Shown: positions 13,001 through 25,000 of the stretch, piece by piece
How the letters are laid out: every line of letters begins with the position of its first letter
Numbering within the stretch: position 1 is the first letter of the stretch
Origin: Antilocapra americana
Lineage: Eukaryota; Chordata; Mammalia; Artiodactyla; Antilocapridae
Length of the DNA: 64,000 nt
NCBI GenBank assembly: GCA_007570785.1
Contig: ML664161.1
Coordinates: 17,456,101 to 17,520,100, forward strand
Direction: 5' to 3'
Notes under the pieces: model-generated
The model's database searches: none
What the model was told of the DNA's origin: nothing
What the model saw: the letters and a program-made list of their open reading frames with translations, nothing else
Position numbers and translations under genes: made by a program

Positions 13001-16000
13001 AGGTAACTGGATATGAAATTGGTTGGGTTAGTTGCTGATTTTATGACTTTGAGCAAATTTTTTTCTCATCTGTAAAATTGGGATATTTCTTAAAGTGAAT
13101 TTTTAATGAACATTAAGTAATGAACGTAAATAATATAGTCCCAGAATTACATTATGGATTAAAACTTTCTAGCTCTTTTTTTTGCCCTCCTAACTTTCAT
13201 TCACTTTGCATCCTCTGTTTTCTGCATTTGAATTCTGGAGGCAGCACAAGGCTTTCTTACTGCCTAAGCTTAAGTTAGATAGAGTCCCTTGTTTCTTGCC
13301 TTCCTAATTGTAATTCTTTTAGAGTCACTACAGCTTTAAGTTCCACGATAGCTGTACTCTGTAGCTTTAGCACCTGCCCTGGTGCCTTTCTTCTTTTTAA
13401 TCTCCCATACTAAAATTGACTAATTAAACTTTTTAAAAATTATTTTGAAAATAAGTCACATAGTGGTTTCCTACATAGAATAAAAAGTTAAGCCACACTT
13501 AATCCTGTATTTAGAACCCAAAGTTCTTAAGCCAGGTTATTTAAATAACTGTTAGGAATCATTCTATAAAATCAAGAAAGTGAAGGACATTGAAAGTGAT
13601 TGGGTGAGTTTCCTTAGACTCTTCATTTTCTTTAGCCAATAGGAAGCTGGAGATTTATTTCTTTAAAGAAAAAACAAACATCATTTAGGTATCTTACTTT
13701 TCTTGCTTCTCACTTTTTAATGGTAACCCACTCCAGTATCCTTGCCTGGAAAATTTCATGGACAGAGGAGCCTGGTGGGCTGCAGTCTATGGGGTCACAA
13801 AGAGTCAGGCACGACTGAGCGACTAACACTTACTTTGAAATTCAGCTAAGTAAAACAGGTCAGGGTTAATCCTTTCATTTGCTTTAATAACTAAGGTGAC
13901 TATTGGCCCATATCAGTCATTTCTTTCTTTTACACTCTGTGAATATTGAAAGTTTGTACATGATACTTCTGTTAATGGTCATGAAGTACTTCAACCTACA
14001 GATGTTGAAAGTTTTGCTATATGAGCATATAGTACAGGGATAACCTTCCCAATGTGTTTTATTATGTTTTTAAGGCAAGCACTACTAAAGATACGTCTAA
14101 TCTGTAAATTCATGCCAGTTTGATGGAAAATTTCTTTGAAAGTTGGTTTATTTACTTAAAAGATTTGCTTATTAGAGGACATAAATACTGAGGATGTTGT
14201 GTTTTCTTACAGGGAATGGTTCCATTTGTATTTGTTGGCACTAAAGAAAGCATTGGAAATGTGCAAGTGCTTTTAGAGTATCATATTGCTTATCTAAAGG
14301 TTTGTATAGTGTTCATATTTAAATCATGTTCCTTCACACATTAAAATTTAATTTTATATTAGTATTTGTAGTGTATTTTTAAATCTTTATTTTTGTTAAT
14401 TCAGCATATTTCCCTTTTTTTTCCTTTCTGTGTGAAAATATTAAAAGGTCGTTTGCCATAGTAAAATGATTGGCTTCATGTACATTTTTCTCTTTCCCTC
14501 TGAATGTTTGTATTTCTTTCCTTGTGTTTAAGACATGGCCACTCTTAACGTTTGTTGTAAATAGGAGATAGAACCAGGAATGATGTGGGCTTTCTTGGTT
14601 ACTAATGCTCATCTGTAAACATTCCCTTGAAGGAGATTGAGTCCATGTCTTTTTTATATTGTATACTGTAGCAGTTAGAGTTGGCACCTGATGGTTACTG
14701 GTACTCTCTGAATCACATGAACTACCTCCATATATATCATTTGATAACTCTTAACCATTGTATTTTAATCTATCCGGGTTAATAAAGAGAAAAGGTTTTG
14801 GAAAATAAATGCTCTATAAGTTATTATAAGTTGGAATTGTCATTTTCTATTCTTATTCCTGCTTTGTTTTTGTTGTTTATGGTACTTCAATTGCTGTCTC
14901 TAGTTACGTTTTCCTTTTAGTCACTCAGATCATTGCTATGTTAATATTTTCAAAGCACCCTTGATTAAGTCATTCCTTTCTTTGAAACACTTGTCTTTCC
15001 AGTACTCTACTGCTTTTTAGCCAAGAGCTTTCTCTAGACCCCTTACCTTCACATCTGTAATGACCTCAATCTCTGAATGACCAAGCCTACCAGTTCAGCT
15101 AGGCCACAACTCAGTTGTCACTATTTTGATAGGAAAGTAGTTTATTAATAATACCTGTCATAGGTGGTACTTTACCTCATTTAGCAGAGTTTGATACTCC
15201 TTGAAGACCAGGTCTGTTAAAGTAGGTTATTTCAGCAGTTGTCTGTTAACCATCCCCTAGGTTATTCTAATGTTCATCTGTAAACATTCCTCTGAAGGAG
15301 ATGAATTCTTGTCTTTTTTATATTGTATGCCTGTAGCACTTAGCATGGTTGGGACATGATGCTAAGGCATTTAGTAAATGCTTGGTGAATTGAACCTTGT
15401 AAATTATGTTCACTAGGAATACAATCTACATTCCCAAATAACTGCCCAAGATCACAGCTGCTTTCAGTGGTAGGACCAGAGTATAGCTCAACTCTAGGCT
15501 TTAAGACAAAAAAAGTACCTGTAAGACTTATCGTTTTTCATTTTCATTATAGGAAGTAGAACAGCTAAGAATGGAACGACTACAGATTGATGAACAGCTT
15601 CGACAGATTGGTATGGGTTTCAGACCTTCTACCACCAGAGGGCCTGAAAAAGAGAAAGGATATGCCACTGATGAAAGTACCGTCTCTTCTGTACAAGGTT
15701 CTAGGTCTTATAGTGGAAGAGGCAGAGGTCGTCGGGGCCCTAATTACACCTCCGGTTATGGTAAAAAAAAATTTTTTCTTTTCGGTCGTAGCTGTAGTTT
15801 AGGTACTCCAATACATTTTGGTTATTATTGTTCAGTTCATCACTTTATCTTGGTTTTGAGGGTAGGAGATAGTTCTGAGGTACACGTTTTAATAGTAGTG
15901 ACTGTATTTTACAATAATGACTGCAAGATTTGTAGTGTTCAAGTAGCTGTGTAATGAAATGAAACATGTTTTTGTTAAATTTATAGCTCATAATGTTTAT

Positions 16001-19000
16001 TCTAAATGTTTAGAATAAATATATATACAACTGGTTTTCTCAGTTTCCTTGTATAATTATATACATTTTCCAATAAAAACCTAGTGATGGTGATACTACT
16101 AGGATTTACCTTTTGCTTAGCCTTTAGGAAAAGTAAAAGTGAAAAATATGATAGTCACTGTGCTATCTTTACATATAGCAAATCTGTACTAGTTTTTAAA
16201 ATATACTATATTGGTTCACTTGGCAGTTTTGAATATTAGTATCTCACATCTGCAATTATTTTGTGAAATACAGGATTTCAATAATATGAGAGCTCTAAAA
16301 GTTAGAACTGAATTAACATAAATGAACATTTTTCTAAAATACATTTCACTTTGAAGATGGGACTTAACTCATTTAGGAAGGGGCCAGTGGATGGTGATGG
16401 TCAACAATTTTCTAATCTTTAATTTCTTACTTCTTCTTCAGCTTTGGAGTTGTTCCATTTTTCTACATTTGGACTTGGATCTTAGCAGTGACCTGATTTT
16501 TCTGTTCCCTTCTCTCTCCTCTCTTCTCTACTCTCTTATGCTCATCTAAACTGCTTTGGGAAAATATTTCATAAGCCTTTTCCAGAATAGAAGGCATTTA
16601 GAGAAAATAGAAATATGTGAAAGTTTATAGTGTACAGATTCCACATCCATATTTCATGTTTGAAGGATCATCTAACGATGTCAGAATCAGTTTGGTACTA
16701 TATATCATTTGTTGTAGAGTTGAATGGTAATTTTTCCTTCCGGCTTTTTCATTATTTTAAAGTGAACCCTGTATTGAAATCTGAAAAGAAAAATTCCAGT
16801 TAATGTGTTTGGTATGTGAAGGATTGAGAATTGCCATCCTAAAAACACATTTAATACAAAAGACAGTAATTAAATAGAGATTAAGTACATACTGAATGAT
16901 TTTAGAGGTACAGATTACTAGTGCAGATAATCAGATTTGGTTTTTTGGTTGATGAATTTATCCAGGAATTTTATAAGCTTCTGGGAAGTCAGCTTGTTGA
17001 TGAGAGGTCCCTCTTTGGCAAAATGCTTTTGTTGACAGTATATAATAAATTTAAATGAGAAGGTAGAAGAATAACATTTGGATTGAAGAACGCTATGCAA
17101 ATTGTTCAGTAGATGGCACTCTTACCTCTGAGTCTTTTCAAACTAGTAACATTGTATTTTCTGAAATAGCTGTTGAACTTAAATGGGTTCTAGAGAAATA
17201 AAAATATTTTAATTTGGTTACAGATGTTCTTGTCTACTTAATGGCAGAAGATTTTTTTAGGTGACGGATATATATATATAATCTATATAAGAAACATTTT
17301 CTGAATTTAACATCTCTGAACTTACAATGTGTTTTACAATGGATGCTGTCTTAGAACTGTAATAGGCAGGATTTTCTTAAGTGGCACATAAAAAATTGTG
17401 ACTTACAATGGATGGCATGGCAGATTTGATAAAATGTGGTATTCTGGCATCGTGGGTTTGATAAAATGTGATACTTTAACTATTAATGTTTAATTCAGTA
17501 TACATGTTCATTTAAAAGAATGTGAAACATCTTCATAAAGTGATTTTAGAAGTTTCCACAAAATCTGATTTAAAATTCTGTTGAAAACAATTTTTATTTG
17601 TTGGAGCCATTACAAATTGGATCGGTTTTATGGATCATTATTTCTTGTAGCCCCCTCCCTAATTTCTGGATTCATGAACTCATATTTTACAAAATTGAGA
17701 TTGGAATGATTGCGAAGACTTCAACAGAGTATTAGTTTTCTGATGGTTATATAGTAAATTAAAAATTTAAAGCCTTTAACAGCACTATTGCCTTGTAGTT
17801 TTGTAGGTCAGAAATCTGACGTGAATGTCACTGGGCTGAAATGTTAAGTGTTGGCATGTCTCTGTTCCCTTTTGGAGGCTCTAGGGAAAAATCCGTTCCC
17901 TTGATACTTCCAGCTTCTAGAGACAACCTCTGTTGCTCTGCTTAGGTCCTCCTTCCTCCATCTTAAAAAGCCAGTAATTACAGGTAGATGGGCTTTCCTG
18001 GTGGCTCAGTGGTGAAGAATCTTCCTGCCAATGCAGGAGACAAGGGTTCAGTCCTTAGGTCAGGAAGATCCCCTGGAGAAGGAAATGGCAACCCACTCCA
18101 GTGTTCTTGCCTAGGAAATCCCATGGACAGAGGAACCTGGTGGGCTACTGACCATGGGGTCACAAAAGAACCGGACTTGACTTAGTGACTAAACAACAAC
18201 AGATTACAGAGAGTCCTTATCTAGCCACCTCTCTGATTCTCCATAGTTGAGAATGGTTCTCTGTTTTTAAAATATTCTTGTGATTAAATTGGCCTCACTT
18301 GAATAGTATAGAATAATCCCAAAACCTGTTTCCTTAACCTTAATTACATTTGCAAAGTTCTTTTGCCATCTCAGAAATGTTTAATATGAAGAAATGGAGA
18401 ACTTAACAGTTCATTAGCCTTTTTTTTTGTTTTTGACATTAATAATTGTCTTTTATATCCAGAAATCTATTTAAGATGTATCTTGAATGCTAGATTTGAA
18501 TTAAAACTATGAAAATTTTTTTGCTCATGATATTGAGTTAAATACTACACTGTATTTTAAGACATAATTTGATAGGAACTTTTGTTAAAACCTGTTAAAA
18601 TGAGATACTCATCTAACCTCAAAATTTGGTAATGTTTTCAGGCAGGGTATATAGGTTTGTAAATAAATCCAACAAAAGTTTTTATAATTCCCAAGGCTTT
18701 TTTGTTTGTTTAGAACTACTCATGAAATGATACATTACTTTTATTCCACCAAACCATGACATCAGTTAACAAAATTCTTTCTTATCCTTTCGAAAAATAA
18801 GTGTTTTGATTCATTCTCTAGTATGAGACTCATCTTAACAAAGATAAAAATGTCAGTACTAGAAACTTGCTACATGTTTCTTAAATTAATCCCTTCATTA
18901 ATAGCTACATCTATATGGTATATGGAGAAAAATGGATAGAAGAGTCCTTTTTAAAGGAGAAAGGAAGTTAGTAGGCTTTGTTCAACTTTACGTTTTATTC

Positions 19001-22000
19001 CTTGAAGAGCTCTTGTGTTTTGCTTTTATCATTAAATGACTATGGAGTTAATATAGGGTATTTTTAGTTTATCTTGAAATCGTTCTTATTTGGGAGTTTA
19101 GCATAGGAACTTCATAATCATGCAGTAAATTAATTTATCAGGAGAAAATTGATATGTGCATTGCTAGGCTTCCATGGGCATTTAGAGGTATAAGAGAGCT
19201 CCCCTTTACTGTAAACCAATGTGGAAGTAAATCTACATTGGAAAAAGAACACATGGCAATACTTAATTAATTTTACATTAATTTTAAGGAAATAAGGGGA
19301 GATGTCTGTTTTCAGTTAAATTGATCTGAAGCTATAGACATTGAACTAGGCTTTTAATTTTAAGGAGATAGATTTGCACATATAGTTTTCCACACTGTCA
19401 GAAAGTAGAGTTTTCCTGGGAAACCTTTTGTAAGCTGAAATGGCATAAAGTGAAGAAGTACTTTAGGACACATCTTGCTAATAGATTGCAAGAAATAAAT
19501 TAAAGCACAGAATAAAGATATGTTGACTTGATGCTGAGATACTGAGTTTAGTTCCTGAGGCAGGAGCTGGGGGGTGCTGCTATCACTGCTTGCTGTGCTT
19601 GCTGCCTCTTTTAATTGCAGTCGTTTGCTGCAAAGCGGATACTGAAGGCTATTTTCTCTTCATGCCCTTTTTTTCCCTTAAAATTGAAAATCCTCTTTGG
19701 ATTTCTTTTGGTTTGTGAAAACAGATACTAGTTTAAGTCTTTTGTAAAAGCTAAGTGGTGTAAAATGAACTTTTGAAAAGCATAGGATATCTCAATGCTG
19801 AAGGATAAAAAAGTGCCATCCCAGAACTAACGGAGAAGTGGAAATGAGTATGTTAGTGATTGGGTCATATAAATCTGACACATAAATTGTGGTGATATAT
19901 GATACTGTAGGCTTTTATAGATTGTTTGTATTTACATTTTTAAAAAGTATTAAATTCAGTCATTGGGATGTTAGAAATAGTCTGTAGTTAACTTTCAAGT
20001 TATGCTGAATTTTTGTCTCACCTGGTAATGGCTTCAACTCTTATTAGATTGAAGTTATCTTTTTCCAGAGTAACCTAAAATTTGTTCAGTGATTTCAAAC
20101 ATTGTATTGTTCTAACTTAAGACATTATTGTGCAAAAGAGACAGATTTTATGTACAGCCACTAAAAATGGACTCCCAGTTTATGAGACAATCAATTGTAA
20201 GAAATATCCTAATTTCAGAGATGTTAAATGTGGGAAGAAAAAGTGTTCCTTAGAATCAAGTGATACAATAGAATATACTATATAGTTGTTACTCATTTTT
20301 TCTAAATTTGATTAAATTGGCTTTTAAATACTCAATTTTTTTTTATACTAGCAGTTTGTTAAAGACATAAAGTTGGGCAAATTAAAACATTTTTTTCTAT
20401 ATTAAATGCATTTTCATGTATCAGTGTTATTTAAACAATGATTTGCAAGAAATTCTTTGAAAAATTTCACTCCTTTTTTAAAATAGAAATATAGTAGGCT
20501 TATGTTCTCTTCTTTCCCAAGGTACAAACTCTGAGCTGTCTAACCCATCTGAAACTGAATCTGAGCGTAAAGATGAGCTGAGTGATTGGTCATTGGCGGG
20601 AGAAGATGACCGAGAGAATCGGCATCAGCGTGACAGCAGGAGACGCCCAGGAGGAAGAGGCAGAAGTGTTTCAGGGGGTCGAGGTCGTGGTGGACCACGT
20701 GGTGGCAAATCTTCCATCAGTTCTGGTAGTCTTTTATATACTCTGTCAGAATCTTTTCTTTGTAAACAGTATAATTCTATAAAAGCTACTTCATTTCCCA
20801 GGACCCCCGCACCCCCGTTGTTGGAAGTTTTCCTTTTTGCTTAACTGTCTCAGGAAAACAGTAGAATATATATATATGCATATATATGCACACACACACG
20901 CAACAACATAAGGAAAAGCATTATAGAGTGTGTCTCAGTGAAAGTTTAGCCAGAATATTCAGGTGAGAGCAATTTTAGTTGGAGCTGATTTCTCTGCTTC
21001 ATTGGTCAGATGTTCAGACTTTGGATGCTTAGGTAATTAGAAATTTTTTCCACTCTAAAATTTTTGGGTTATATATTTGTTTGCCAGAGAGACCCAGATA
21101 ATTCTAATGTATAGAGAGATCTAAATACCTTTGTAAAAAACTGAAAAGCATTTATTGCTACTCCGCCACTTTGAAACAGGGAAAAACTGTGAAATCACCT
21201 TCTTTAAAAATCTTTTATTGTTTGAGGAATTTACCTGTAAAGGAGTATCTAGAAGACTGAGATTTGAGATATTATAAGAAATGTTTACTCATTGTCTTTT
21301 TGAAAATTTAAATGCTATAACTTAAGTGGTGGTGTAGGAATTGACAGAATGTTCTTGCTTAGCATAATGGGTTGGGGAAGATTGTCAGGGATATAACCAT
21401 AACAATTATTGTATGGCATTTGTAGGAAAACCACTCTTAATTTTTTTAAAAAAGTGAATCAAATCACATTTTTTAAAGAACCTTTAAAAAAGTACTCTCT
21501 AGTTCTAGTAATAATCTTCAAGCCCTAAGTTCATGTTATAGACTTTGAGGGAAATAGTTTATATTTTAGAACATTGCTCACTGTTAACCAAGGTTTAACA
21601 TTACGGTTTGCTGAATTTCAAAGTAAATGTACTTTACCTAGTGTTTATGATTAATGGATAAACTTAGTGTCTTTTGCGAAGATGCTAGCTTGCTAGCTGT
21701 TACCAAAGGAAACTTTGATTAGGTGAATTTCTTCTATAATTTGATTGCTGGAAGCAATAATGCACATAGGTAAGATGGGTATTTTTTTCCCTATAAATTA
21801 TGTCTTACAAACCTTTCCTTTCCCACTCTTACCCTACCATATCCCACCTATACTCTTTCTTTCTGGAGATGGGAGTACTAGTCAGCATTCATTCCCACAT
21901 TTTCCTATAACCAGTTAGAATTTCAAACTTTTTAGTTTGCCTTTTTTTGTGTAGACTTTTTTTGCTTGCTTCAGTTTGTAATAATAGATTTATGTTATGT

Positions 22001-25000
22001 CATAGAGTGCAGGTGTTGAGTATTATTTGGAAATATATTAGCTGAATATTTGTTTTCATTTTTATTTCTTTAGGCTCTGTACAGAATTAGCTAGGAATGT
22101 GAATGTAAAAAGTAACATGTAATAGTATACTAGTTCCTAATATGTTTTTAAGACAAGTCAAAGAGAAATGGTAGAAAGCTAAGGTGTTCACTCATCTTCT
22201 GTTTTAATTTTTCATCACCATTTAAAGTTTTTTCATATTTGTTATTTTTCAGGTAAAATAGTGATACAGGAAACATTTTGTCTGAAGACAGAGGATGTAT
22301 TTTTATTGGGGGAAAATTGAAGTTTATTATTAATTGATATAGTTCAATATAGGTCAAAACATTCCTAATAACTGCAGCTCTCTTAAACAAATATTTCTTG
22401 CCTCTGACATGCATTTAGTGCTCAAAGATCCAGACAGCAATCCATACAGCTTACTTGATAATACAGAATCAGATCAGACTGCAGACACTGATGCCAGCGA
22501 GTCTCATCACAGTACTAACCGTCGTAGGCGGTCTCGTAGACGAAGGACTGATGAAGATGCTGTTCTGATGGATGGGATGACTGAATCCGATACCGCTTCA
22601 GTTAATGAAAATGGGCTAGGTATGTAAGCATTTAGGGAAAAGATATATATTACTGTATACTATTTGTTAATATATGATGCCTTTAAAAAAAAATCAAACA
22701 TATGCAATTCACAAATTGAATTTTTCCTAGTGTTCAAGTAGGTAGATGGCTTTGTGTCTGTCTTAAATGTTTAGTTTTCAGATTTGTATAGCCAAACTGT
22801 TTGAAACTGGGAGGGTTTATTAAAGTGCCCTTTGATGCCATTAAAACAATACAGATATTCAAACTGCAGGGCACTTAATACTCTCAATTTTCTAAGCCAA
22901 AATTGTGCTTTCACCTTGCCTCTAAGTATTATTATAAATGACACTAATGAAATTGTGTATACTTTGTAGGCATTGATTTCCAAAGCACTAAAATGTCATT
23001 AACTTTGGTGAAAACGAAACTCTGTTGGAGAGGAAAATTTTACCCCTGAATGATAAATTAAGTCTTAGAGTTTGTTTAATCAAGAGTTAAAAACCCTCTT
23101 TAATTTCTGGATGATAATTCCATCTGTTAATCTAGTAGGAATGTTTAAAACTACAGAAGTCTTTTTCCTGTGAATAGCATGTATTGTTTTATCTTTCCTG
23201 TTTAATTAAAAGATTCTTTCCACTTAAATCTTTGAAGGCAAGAATTTTTTTTTTTTTTTTTTGCTTTGTTCTTTGCATTGTTTTTGTCAGAATAGTTTCA
23301 TGGTGAACTTTGCAATTACAGATGATAGTGAAAAAAAACCCCAGCGACGCAATCGTAGCCGCAGGCGTCGTTTCAGGGGTCAGGCAGAAGATAGACAGCC
23401 AGGTAACTTGAGTGGACCTGTTGACAACACCAGGTCATAAGCATGAAAAAAAAATGTCATGTGTCTGCTTTCTAAATATATTATACTTACATGTACACAT
23501 GTGTGTATATACATTCAAGATGTGCATTGCATAAATTGTTTTCTCAACTAATAAGACTACTATTAAAAAATGCATTCTTCCTTCACATGGTAATGTAACC
23601 TGTCTAATTGAACTAATGTTGTGTCTCAATTTTTTTACATGAAAATACTGTTGAAAAGACCATTATTTTGCCCACTTGGCAGATTCCGCACACTTGAGTT
23701 GGGACCTGCCATCCCAGGGACTATGTTGTAGCTTGTGATTTTGGATGATTGGCAAAACTGGGCAGCTTTTGCATGGTGCCTACTACTATATCTGGATTCA
23801 GCACCTCATTTTTGTGGGGGTTCTAGGGCCCACGGTTTAAAAAGTATAAATGAGAAAAATACTTGGAAGTGTCTTTTTCCTAATAAGAGGAATGCATGTT
23901 ATGTTTTTGTTTATTGTAGTGTGATGCCTTTTCCCTTACACCTACTAACTATTCAAATTAATAGTACTTACTTAGTTTTAGAATGTTAATTTAAGTAGAT
24001 AGAATTTTTAGTAACATAAAAGAAACTTGTTTGCTGTGTCTATACTATCTTGAACATAATTCCATTTCTTGTGTACAGAGAATCACGTGTGTATTCACAG
24101 TGGAGAAATTGTGTGCACCAGAAATAAATCCCTTTTGTTAAACTAATCAACTTTGCATTCTTTCCAAAGCAAATTCTTGTGTTTTCCCCCAAATAAAGAA
24201 TATAAATTCTAGTATCTTTATTTAGTATTTTAAATCTACTGGTTGTCGAGACACGTGAGAAAACTGATTAAGGGGATTAGTTCCCATTCTTAGGGGGAAA
24301 AAAAAGTTCATGTTTTAGCGATAATTGTAAATTTAAAAGAAATTAAATACTGTCACAATAGGTTTTGAGGAAATGTTTCTTAATTTTTTCTTTTCTTTTC
24401 TCTCTCTTCTACGTTAGAAATATCTTTGGGATGAAGAGATTGTATTTAGTTTGTGTTTTTGAAGCTGGCATAGCAGTGAATACTGGCCATACTCCTTAAA
24501 TAAAGAAATTTAAGTTACTAGTATGGGCTTGAGATAGGATAAATTAAAACAATTTAGTAACTAGGTGGATGGTGGTTCATTACTAAGTCAAAGGACATAA
24601 ACGGAATAACATAAAAGGCTTTGATAAAGAAGAGGAAGAGATTTCTGCATGATATTAATCAAAACTTGAGTAATTGGAGTTTTAAATAATTTGATAATGA
24701 TTTGTGTTCTTTACTGCATTTATTCCTGTTTTTACTCTGTCCTTGTAAGTACTGATTTCCTCTTTAGAACTCATTGCCTTTCTCAGCCTGCCCTCAACAC
24801 ACACACATACACACCCACCCACACACCCAGAAGATAGGATAAGTGGAACAAACACATCACTTTCTCCTTTGGCTCTGGCAGCAGTTCTAGGAAAGAAGTG
24901 TCTATCTAAAAGTTAATGTCAGCATTCTCTGAAATAAAGAATTATTTAATTTGTTCTTATTTGCTTAAAATTTTTTGTTGCCTTTAGTATTAATTAAGCA

